From Leptolyngbya sp. SIO4C1 (lineage in GTDB: Bacteria; Cyanobacteriota; Cyanobacteriia; Phormidesmidales; Phormidesmidaceae): a stretch of 9,933 nucleotides of DNA. The notes under the pieces were generated by a model that saw nothing but the letters and a program-made list of their open reading frames with translations, searched no databases and was not told the DNA's origin. Location: the NCBI GenBank assembly GCA_010671975.1, contig JAAHIA010000162.1, positions 1 through 9,933 of the forward strand. The letters are read 5' to 3'. Position numbers and translations under genes: made by a program. This document shows, piece after piece, positions 5,653 to 9,933 of this stretch. How positions within the stretch are numbered: the first letter of the stretch is position 1; every line of letters starts with the position of its first letter.

Positions 5653-6990
5653 GTGATAGACCCGATGGTAGGCACCCTGACGCGGACAGAGACGCTGGTT
5701 GAGAAAGCGAAAGCGCTTGGCATCAAGTTCTTACTGGTCTCCTACACCGACCTGCTGGGCGGCACCCGCGCTAAGCTAGTGCCTGCGGCTCAGCTGTCTG
5801 CGGTCGAGCAGGCGGGCGCGTTCTTCTGTTCGTTTGCGTCAAACCTGGGTCTGGGTCCCGACGCGCCTGAGATTGCGGCTATTCCTGACCCCGACTCGCT
5901 GATTCAGCTGCCGTGGGAGCCCAGCGTCGGCTGGGTTGCTAGCGATGTCTACTACGAGGGTAGTCCCTTTCCAGCCGCGCCGCGAATGATTCTCAACCGG
6001 GTGCTCGATCGCTGTGCTGAGCTGGGCTACCGCTACAAAGCTGGGGTCGAAGCCGAATTCTTTTTGCTCAAGAAAACTGAGACCGGCTACGCCATTGCAG
6101 ACGACCTAGACACCGCCGAGCGCCCCTGCTACGACCAGATTAACCTAATGCGCCAGTTTGACCTGATCTCGCAGCTGGTGGACTATATGGAGCAGCTCGG
6201 CTGGGGGCCGTACCAGTGCGACCACGAAGACGCCAATGGTCAGTTTGAGCTGAACTGGACCTACAGCGATGCGCGAACTACCTGCGATCGCCATGTCTTT
6301 TTCAAGTATATGGTCAAGACCCTGGCCGAGCAGCGCGGCTATCGAGCCACCTTTATGCCCAAGCCTTTCAGCCATATCACCGGCAATGGCGGCCATGTGC
6401 ACAGCAGTTTGTGGCGGGGCGATCGCAACTGCTTTGCTGAGGGCGCAGACGCGGGTGGGCTGTCGCCGACTGGCTATCACTTCATCGGCGGTGTGCTGGC
6501 GCATGCAAAAGGGCTGGCGGCTCTGCTGGCTCCGACGGTTAACTCCTACCGTCGTCTCGGGGCGAGCACGACTGCCTCGGGCAGCACCTGGTCACCGCGC
6601 TATGTTTCTTATGGCGGCAACAATCGCTCTCATATGATCCGCATCCCGGAAGCGGGCCGGTTCGAATGTCGCCTAGTCGATGGCTCAGCGAACCTATACC
6701 TGGCGCTGGCCGGGCTCCTAGCAGCGGGGCTTGCCGGCATCCAGGAGCAGACCTCGCCCGGAGCGCGCATCGATGAGAATCTGCTGGCCCGAGGGGCCGA
6801 GTTTCCTGACTTAGAGACCCTACCTGCTAGCCTGCACGAGGCCATGCTGGCGCTGCAGCAAGATTCGCTGCTGATGGAAACGCTGGGCGAGCTAGGGGCA
6901 AAGACGTTTCTGGAGTTCAAACAGAAGGAATGGACCGCCTTCTGTTCTCAGGTAACGGACTGGGAAGTCGACCAGTACATCAATATTTGA
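5653..6990 (+). CDS. glnT: Type III (GlnT-like) glutamine synthetase
   Basis: The 445-aa product matches the Rhizobium GlnT / type III glutamate-ammonia ligase group along its whole length. Landmarks: LLVSYTDLLGGTRAKLVPA at 27-45, GVEAEFFLL at 131-139 (Glu133/Glu135), DTAERPCYDQ at 153-162, DHEDANGQFELNW at 190-202 (Glu192/Glu199), ATFMPKPF then GNGGHVHSSLW at 244-254 (His248), NSYRR at 297-301, NNRSHMIRIP at 323-332, RFECRL with Glu338/Arg340 at 336-341, and the C-terminal EWTAFCSQVTDWE. It should join glutamate and ammonia with ATP; some relatives use methylamine instead. Residue 348 is Leu, giving NLY where nearly all GS proteins have NPY. The GTG at 5653 is given as start; ATG at 5665 (Met5) is a plausible alternative, giving a 25-nt leader from the predicted transcription start. 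An NtcA promoter lies immediately upstream. Confidence 0.92.
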   Translation: MIDPMVGTLTRTETLVEKAKALGIKFLLVSYTDLLGGTRAKLVPAAQLSAVEQAGAFFCSFASNLGLGPDAPEIAAIPDPDSLIQLPWEPSVGWVASDVYYEGSPFPAAPRMILNRVLDRCAELGYRYKAGVEAEFFLLKKTETGYAIADDLDTAERPCYDQINLMRQFDLISQLVDYMEQLGWGPYQCDHEDANGQFELNWTYSDARTTCDRHVFFKYMVKTLAEQRGYRATFMPKPFSHITGNGGHVHSSLWRGDRNCFAEGADAGGLSPTGYHFIGGVLAHAKGLAALLAPTVNSYRRLGASTTASGSTWSPRYVSYGGNNRSHMIRIPEAGRFECRLVDGSANLYLALAGLLAAGLAGIQEQTSPGARIDENLLARGAEFPDLETLPASLHEAMLALQQDSLLMETLGELGAKTFLEFKQKEWTAFCSQVTDWEVDQYINI

Positions 6991-7105
6991 TCGGGTTGAC
7001 ACTGTCTTTGTTCAAATAAACGTAAATAAAACCATCGCTCACAGGTCCCGCACTCGTGAGTCAATTAGTCTCTAAGCAGCTTCAGCCTCTTAGTCGTCCG
7101 TTAGT

Positions 7106-7111
7106 TAAAAT
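7106..7111 (+). promoter_or_regulatory. Possible -10 box for the small protein/HNH operon
   Basis: TAAAAT at 7106-7111, in the context GTTAAAATAG, lies about 60 bp before the 82-aa gene. The 181 bp between glnT and that gene are AT-rich and hold no other reading frame. No good -35 is found at 17 bp upstream. A TTGACA at 6996-7001 lacks a clear -10 at the right distance. Confidence 0.3.
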
Positions 7112-7171
7112 AGAGTTCAACCCTCTTTACTCAGGATTACTAAGACACCTGTAAATTAGTATCTTGCCACC

Positions 7172-7420
7172 ATGACAGCCACCTTAATCAGACCGTCCAC
7201 CATCCTACCCGAAGGCATTTGCATTCAAAAAATCAATAACCTCACCCTTTTCAAGTTCACAGAGCCGTTAGGCAACCGCATGCAGGAACTGCTAGATAAA
7301 AAGAAAGCAGACACCCTAGAGCCCGATGAACTGCTAGAACTAGAAACCATTGGTGAGCTGGACACTATCTTCAGCTACATCAATGCCGTCATGGCAGCTC
7401 AGGCCAATGCCCCTGTCTAA
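7172..7420 (+). CDS. Small conserved-looking protein paired with HNH nuclease, 82 aa
   Basis: The product starts MTATLIRPSTILPEGICIQK and continues with INNLTLFKFTEPLGNRMQEL, then a charged helical segment (LLDKKKADTLEPDELLELE, about residues 40-58) and IGELDTIFSYINAVMAAQ at 60-77. It is acidic overall, with no cysteine cluster, membrane segment or known DNA-binding fold, and is probably a small helical cytosolic protein. The family resembles small hypothetical proteins that in cyanobacteria precede HNH nuclease genes; I make this comparison from memory and no function is established. Its last 14 bp overlap the start of the nuclease gene, so the two are almost certainly translated together. 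An antitoxin, immunity or adaptor role for the nuclease is possible but unproven. No clear Shine-Dalgarno sequence precedes the ATG. Confidence 0.75.
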   Translation: MTATLIRPSTILPEGICIQKINNLTLFKFTEPLGNRMQELLDKKKADTLEPDELLELETIGELDTIFSYINAVMAAQANAPV

Positions 7421-7865
7421 ATCCCTGCTAGCGCAAGTTCGTCAACGGGCTCAATATCGCTGTGAATATTGCCATTATCCAGAAATTTTAAGCACAGCTC
7501 CCCTGTCCATTGATCATGTTCAGCCCCGCTCTTTGGGCGGCACAGATGACTTGGATAACCTGGCTCTGGCTTGTCGCCGCTGTAATGAAAGACGCTACAA
7601 CTTCATAGCGGGGATTGATCCAGAATCAGGTATTGAAACACCACTGTTTAATCCTCGCTACCAAGCCTGGTCGGATCACTTTATTTGGTCCTCGAATGGT
7701 CTCTGTCTCGTTGGTGTTACCCCTATCGGACGGGCAACCTGCGATCGTCTAGACTTAAACGATGATCGCCGCTCTGACAAATTCATCCAGAAATCTCGCC
7801 GACAATGGATTCAAGGCGGATTCCACCCCCCAAACGACGATCCTCAACAGACAAGCAAGCTTTAG
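7407..7865 (+). CDS. HNH endonuclease
   Basis: The ATG at 7407 (MPLSKSLLAQVRQRAQYRCEY) gives a 152-aa protein. Its HNH core occupies residues 19-62: the zinc-knuckle pair CEYC (Cys19, Cys22), the catalytic SIDHVQPRSLGG (Asp36-His37), the middle Asn of DDLDNLALAC (Asn51), and the second knuckle CRRCNERR (Cys56, Cys59, then Asn60). This is a complete beta-beta-alpha-metal nuclease site. Residues 65-152 continue with GIDPESGIETPLFNPR, W89, HFIWS and a basic end, a C-terminal region often seen in cyanobacterial HNH proteins. The frame is open further upstream to 7350, but that part only overlaps the 82-aa gene and lacks family character. The gene could belong to a defence, toxin or mobile-element function; the context, next to repeats and a CRISPR array, does not decide. 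Confidence 0.87.
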   Translation: MPLSKSLLAQVRQRAQYRCEYCHYPEILSTAPLSIDHVQPRSLGGTDDLDNLALACRRCNERRYNFIAGIDPESGIETPLFNPRYQAWSDHFIWSSNGLCLVGVTPIGRATCDRLDLNDDRRSDKFIQKSRRQWIQGGFHPPNDDPQQTSKL

Positions 7866-7974
7866 CTTCTCATCATTTCTGACAATGCCCTGTCGCTTGT
7901 ACCATGGTGATTTTCCCGAAGGAATCACTATCAACAGGGCTTACGCAAACGGACTGTTCTATGCCCATCTTTAT

Positions 7975-8023
7975 GATCCCCCGGCCTCCGGCCACCCCCT
8001 TTATCAAGGTGGACGGGAGGATC
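7975..8023. repeat. Palindromic dispersed repeat, GATCCCCCGG type
   Basis: The element begins GATCCCCCGG and ends CGGGAGGATC, nearly inverted ends. Inside are GGCC-TCC-GGCC and a CCACC...GGTGG arm pair around TTTATCAA. C-rich and G-rich hairpin repeats of this style (CCCCC...CTTTATCAAG...GGGG) are widely scattered between genes in cyanobacteria. No reading frame belongs to it. The family name is not known to me, and copy number in this genome cannot be judged from one window. Confidence 0.5.
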
Positions 8024-8148
8024 CTTTACGCTACATCTGGCGTAGTAGATACCCTGCACGCAAGTCCTCTCGATTCTAGCCCGATAGAAGACCCTCAAAC
8101 CCTGAGTGCTTGACATAATATTATTCTCTAGCCAATATTTTTGTTTGT

Positions 8149-8231
8149 GTAGGTTGGCGTTGAGCTTGCGAAACCCAACGCGGTTGGCTTTCAATAATTT
8201 TGTTGGGCTTCATGCCTCAACCGCAACCTAC
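8149..8231. repeat. 83-bp MITE-like palindromic repeat with GTAGGTTG ends
   Basis: The ends are inverted: GTAGGTTGGCGTTGAG (8149-8164) against CTCAACCGCAACCTAC (8216-8231), with two mismatches. Internal arms GAAACCCAACGC and GTTGGGCTTC pair as well. Elements of the form GTAGGTTGGGTTGA...TCAACCCAACCTAC are common non-coding repeats in cyanobacterial genomes and are probably mobilised in trans. The two-base differences suggest an older copy. Confidence 0.72.
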
Positions 8232-8355
8232 GAGCTCATGGGCATTTCAGGAGATGTGTCAGGCAGCCAGCCCTCAAGCCTGTTAGAACTTACGCACAAG
8301 ACTTTTCGACAAGCAGCTCGCATAGGTGGGATTGTCGCCAACGTCTCCACGAGAG

Positions 8356-8486
8356 AAATGGGGAGTAGAAAGTAAAGAGGAGCGAAGATAGAGGACGAAG
8401 GAGTAAGCCTAGAACAAGGCTCTGTGGTCAAAAAATGTCTAGCGACAGACTTCCTCACTCCTCTCTCTTTACTCTTCTATCTTTAC
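8356..8486. repeat. Imperfect purine/pyrimidine inverted repeat before the CRISPR array
   Basis: A purine-rich arm (about 8356-8405, including AGTAGAAAGTAAAGAGGAG) is mirrored by a pyrimidine-rich arm (about 8448-8486, including CTCCTCTCTCTTTACTCTTC). The arms pair imperfectly around a 42-nt centre containing CAAAAAATG. It occupies the place where a leader would lie if the array is transcribed on the plus strand, ending only a few bases before the first repeat. Confidence 0.5.
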
Positions 8487-8694
8487 AGGGCGTTTCCGTC
8501 CCCGTGAGGGGAATGAGGAATTGAACCCGGGTCATATTACAAGCACATCCAGATGCTTCGAGAGTTTCCGTCCCCATGAGGGGAATGAGGAATCGAACTC
8601 CGAGTGATTTGGGGATGCTTCACCCGCAACAACAAGGGGTTTCCGTCCCCGTGAGGGGAATTAGGAATTGAACCATCAGGGTACTGATGGCATT

Positions 8695-8702
8695 CAGGGT
8701 AC
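8695..8702. repeat. Left target-site duplication CAGGGTAC
   Basis: The octamer touches the left inverted repeat of the IS and is repeated exactly beside the right end (9507-9514). A further CAGGGTAC at 8677-8684 is an independent copy within the same spacer. Confidence 0.9.
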
Positions 8703-8737
8703 GGTAGAGCCCCAGAGGTAATGATGAGTTTGTTAAG

Positions 8738-9064
8738 ATGGTAGAGAAGCAACGTTTCGTAACAATGCCCATCTGCCCCGACTGTAGCTCCAAACACACT
8801 GTCAAAAATGGCCGCATCCATACTGGCAAGCAACGCTTCGTGTGTAAAAGCTGCGGTCGCCAGTTTGTGTTGAACCCCACTAATAAACTCATCGACACTG
8901 AAACTCGTCAGCTCGTAGACCGGCTTCTGCTGGAGCGCATCTCAATGGCAGGTATTGCCAGGGCAGTGCAAGTCTCAGAGCAGTGGCTGCAAGATTACGT
9001 CAATCAAAAATCACAGCAGACTCCGAAGCAGGCCGAGGTGCGGCCCAAAAAAAGGGGGCCATGA
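8738..9064 (+). CDS. insA: IS1 InsA-like transposition protein
   Basis: The 108-aa frame has the InsA layout: a zinc-binding segment CPDC (Cys13, Cys16) and CKSC (Cys36, Cys39) around VKNGRIHTGKQRFV, then a helix-turn-helix of about residues 55-92 (LVDRLLLERISMAGIARAV, then VSEQWLQDYV). In IS1, InsA binds the terminal repeats and represses transposition, and a -1 frameshift joins it to InsB to give the active transposase. The ATG at 8738 overlaps the terminal repeat region; Met10 at 8765 begins nearer the conserved MPICPDC segment and may be the real start. The last codons run through A7G5 (9047-9058), and the stop TGA overlaps an ATG at 9061. The gene appears intact. Confidence 0.87.
   Translation: MVEKQRFVTMPICPDCSSKHTVKNGRIHTGKQRFVCKSCGRQFVLNPTNKLIDTETRQLVDRLLLERISMAGIARAVQVSEQWLQDYVNQKSQQTPKQAEVRPKKRGP
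9047..9053 (+). promoter_or_regulatory. A7 slippery sequence for -1 frameshifting, insA to insB
   Basis: Seven A residues are followed by five G. InsB lies in the -1 frame relative to InsA, and a slip here fuses InsA to the frame containing CDELWSFV. IS1 uses the same arrangement. An overlapping ATGA at 9061-9064 offers independent InsB initiation as an alternative. Confidence 0.7.
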
Positions 9065-9499
9065 GGGTGCAGTGTGATGAATTATGGTCATTCGTAGACC
9101 ACAAAGGTAACAAGCAGTGGATATGGCTAGCGCTCGATGAGCGTACCCGAGAGATTATCGGGGTTCATGTGGGTGGTAAGCGAAGCCATGCCGTAGGCTT
9201 TTCGCAGCAGAGACAGCGCTAAGCAGCTGTGGGCTTCTTTGCCGAAGGTCTACCGACAGTGTGCTGTCATCTACACCGACGATTGGCAGGCTTATCGTGG
9301 TGTACTCCCCCGCAAGCGGCATCGAGTGGTGAGCAAAGACAGCGGTAGGACGAGCTACATAGAGCGGTTCAACTGCACCTTGCGGCAGCGAGTCTCGCGG
9401 TTTGTCAGGCGCAGTTTGGCCTTTTCAAAGAGTCTGAGCAATCATATTGGATTGTTGTGGAACTTCATTCACCACTACAATGCATCATTACCTGTTTAG
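9061..9499 (+). pseudogene. insB: IS1 InsB-like DDE transposase, frame-broken by a 22-bp insertion
   Basis: The first part (9061-9183) reads MRVQCDELWSFVDHKGNKQW and on to GVHVGGKR; the second part, in another frame (9206-9499), reads SRDSAKQLWASLPKVYRQCA, then VIYTDDWQAY, SYIERFN and LRQRVSRFVRRSLAFSKSL. The catalytic acids of IS1 transposases are all present: the Asp of CDELW, the Asp of TDDW and the Glu of IERFN. Between the parts, 22 bp (9184-9205) shift the frame and introduce a stop at 9220-9222. Deleting exactly these bases gives one open frame of 138 codons through KRSRDSAKQLW. The gene is therefore inactive in this copy unless ribosomes shift again. In the IS1 scheme it would be expressed by -1 frameshifting from insA. 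Confidence 0.88.
9184..9205. repeat. 22-bp palindromic small repeat inserted in insB
   Basis: Bases 9184-9205 begin AGCCATGCCG and end GCTTTTCGC. With the preceding GCGA they form a hairpin: GCGAAGCC (9180-9187) pairs with GGCTTTTCGC (9196-9205) around ATGCCGTA, with two extra T. Removal restores the transposase frame, so this is an insertion and not original coding sequence. Short GC-rich palindromes of 20-27 bp that occur in many copies and jump into other repeats and IS elements are known from cyanobacteria as small dispersed repeats. The sequence style matches, but I cannot confirm other copies. Confidence 0.8.
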
Positions 9500-9506
9500 C
9501 ACTACC

Positions 9507-9514
9507 CAGGGTAC
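9507..9514. repeat. Right target-site duplication CAGGGTAC
   Basis: This octamer is adjacent to the right end of the IS and identical to 8695-8702. The following 9 nt (9515-9523) complete the interrupted spacer before the next repeat. Confidence 0.9.
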
Positions 9515-9843
9515 ATCGAGCGCGTTTCCGTCCCCGTGAGGGGAATTAGGAATTGAACTGGGGCAGCACGTGACCACGCAGAAGCAACAGCTAGCATGTT
9601 TCCGTCCCCGTGAGGGGAATTAGGAATTGAACCTGTCTTACTAGGCTTCGGCGAGGGAGCTGATGAGTTTCCGTCCCCGTGAGGGGAATTAGAAATTGAA
9701 TCGTTTGTGCAAGCGGTTGCAGCCAAAACGGCTTCGGGTTTCCGTCCCCGTGAGGGGAATTAGGAATTGAACCGTCAACAGCATAAAAAACACGGACTAC
9801 TGTGAGTTTCCGTCCCCGTGAGGGGAATTAGAAATTGAACCCC

Positions 9844-9863
9844 GGCTTCTAGAAGCCTTTATT
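9844..9863 (+). terminator. Possible intrinsic terminator after the array
   Basis: GGCTTCTAGAAGCC (9844-9857) is a perfect 14-bp palindrome starting 4 nt after the last repeat and followed by TTTATT. As RNA it forms a 5-bp stem with a CTAG loop and a short U-rich tail. It would end plus-strand pre-crRNA transcription. The stem is short, so efficiency is uncertain. Confidence 0.42.
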
Positions 9864-9917
9864 ACCAGTACTTTCAGACTAGCATTTTCGGGGGGGGTCT
9901 AAAAACGGCCAAATAAA

Positions 9918-9932
9918 TGCGAATCATTCGCA
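9918..9932. promoter_or_regulatory. Fur-box-like 7-1-7 palindrome
   Basis: TGCGAAT-C-ATTCGCA is a perfect 7-1-7 inverted repeat, and symmetry extends one base further each side (9917-9933). Fur-family sites often read TGAGAATNATTCTCA; this copy differs at one symmetric position per arm. It sits in an AT-rich context at the window edge and may be the operator of a gene beyond 9933, for example a metal-uptake or metal-responsive gene. Confidence 0.35.
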
Positions 9933-9933
9933 T

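Larger units (their letters stand above)
7866..8491. other. Gene-poor, repeat-rich stretch between HNH gene and CRISPR array
   Basis: Short frames exist (for example 7904-8113 and 8106-8375) but run straight through palindromic repeats and show no recognisable protein character. The stretch contains at least three repeat-like structures, listed separately, plus two copies of CTTACGCA (within 7936-7960 and 8286-8310) reminiscent of cyanobacterial IS ends. No transposase remnant was found with them. Confidence 0.65.
8703..9506 (+). mobile_element. IS1-family insertion sequence, 804 bp
   Basis: Terminal inverted repeats of 24 bp (8703-8726 and 9483-9506) match at 19 positions: both begin GGTAG, then GC, and end GGTAATGATG. 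The flanks carry an identical 8-bp target duplication, CAGGGTAC, at 8695-8702 and 9507-9514, a size typical of IS1. Inside are an InsA-like zinc-finger gene and an InsB-like DDE gene overlapping at an A7 slip site. Removing a 22-bp internal insert gives 782 bp, close to the 768 bp of IS1. The element is inserted in a CRISPR spacer in the same orientation as the repeats. Exact duplications and largely intact ends suggest a fairly recent insertion, although the transposase is now broken. Confidence 0.92.
8492..9840 (+). CRISPR. CRISPR array, 8 repeats and 7 spacers, interrupted by an IS
   Basis: The 35-bp repeat begins GTTTCCGTCCCC-GTGA-GGGGA and ends AGGAATTGAAC; CCCC/GGGG form a short stem around GTGA. 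Copies start at 8492, 8564, 8639, 9524, 9598, 9667, 9738 and 9806. Spacers are 37, 40, 38 (rejoined), 39, 34, 36 and 33 nt. Four repeats are identical (8639, 9524, 9598, 9738). Those at 8492 and 8564 share a T-to-G change, and 8564 has two more; 9667 and 9806 share a G-to-A change, and 9667 also ends in T. The GAAC end is typical of the crRNA 5' handle, so plus-strand transcription is assumed. No cas gene lies in the window, so the subtype cannot be named. The third spacer is split by an IS1-family element. Confidence 0.97.

Noticed and set aside
6996..7001. TTGACA as the -35 of the HNH unit
   Set aside because: No acceptable -10 hexamer at 16-18 bp and it would give a leader of about 140 nt.
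6984..7018. TATTTGA/TCAAATA inverted repeat after glnT as terminator
   Set aside because: AT-only short arms with a 21-nt loop and no T-tract; too weak to support.
7904..8113. Short frames after the HNH gene (also 7762-8079 and 8106-8375)
   Set aside because: They read through palindromic repeats and show no domain, conserved motif or start signal.
8537..8833. Minus-strand frame with repeated NSPHGDGN peptides, and a similar one at 9502-9726
   Set aside because: The repeated peptide is simply the reverse translation of the CRISPR repeat; frame continuity depends on repeat and spacer lengths.
8717..9492. IS boundaries placed at the inner GGTAATGATG ends
   Set aside because: No target duplication flanks these points and the rejoined spacer would be about 74 nt. 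The outer ends at 8703 and 9506 give an 8-bp duplication and a 38-nt spacer.

Overview
The window is cyanobacterial. The palindrome GCGATCGC (HIP1), which is over-represented in many cyanobacterial genomes, occurs at least nine times between 507 and 6426 (507, 678, 2317, 2464, 2523, 4975, 5201, 6284 and 6419). A perfect NtcA box, cyanobacterial-type dispersed repeats and the gene families present all agree. I found no HIP1 site after about 6990, which fits a right-hand third made of mobile and defence-related DNA.

Left region (1-3994). The end of an upstream gene overlaps a 194-residue protein of unknown function (63-647) by an ATGA junction. Convergent to it is an alpha/beta hydrolase (668-1468, minus). 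A perfect 14-bp inverted repeat then separates the hydrolase from a minus-strand pair: a pentapeptide-repeat protein (3050-3994) followed 59 bp later by a glutamine-synthetase-fold ligase of the FluG/PuuA-like kind (1641-2990).

Middle region (3995-6990). A 341-bp non-coding stretch with a B12-box-like RNA motif leads into a stump of an OmpR-type response regulator (4336-4464), which keeps only its first ~23 recognisable residues. A ten-helix EamA/DMT transporter (4461-5471, minus) is divergent from glnT, a type III glutamine synthetase (5653-6990, plus). Their shared 181-bp intergenic region holds a perfect GTAN8TAC NtcA site, 22 nt ahead of a -10-like hexamer, so nitrogen control of glnT is likely. 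Two different GS-family ligases and a small-molecule exporter within 5 kb suggest a nitrogen, amine or gamma-glutamyl metabolism neighbourhood. That is an inference.

Right region (6991-9933). An 82-residue protein overlaps an HNH nuclease gene (7172-7865). Next come about 625 bp of repeat-rich DNA without convincing genes, then a CRISPR array of eight 35-bp repeats (8492-9840) with no cas genes in the window. Spacer 3 is split by an 804-bp IS1-family element (8703-9506) flanked by the 8-bp target duplication CAGGGTAC; removing the element and one copy of the duplication leaves a normal 38-nt spacer. The IS transposase is itself broken by a 22-bp palindromic insertion (9184-9205) whose exact removal restores the reading frame. 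The result is a three-level nest: small repeat inside IS inside CRISPR spacer. A short terminator-like palindrome follows the last repeat, and the window ends with a Fur-box-like palindrome.
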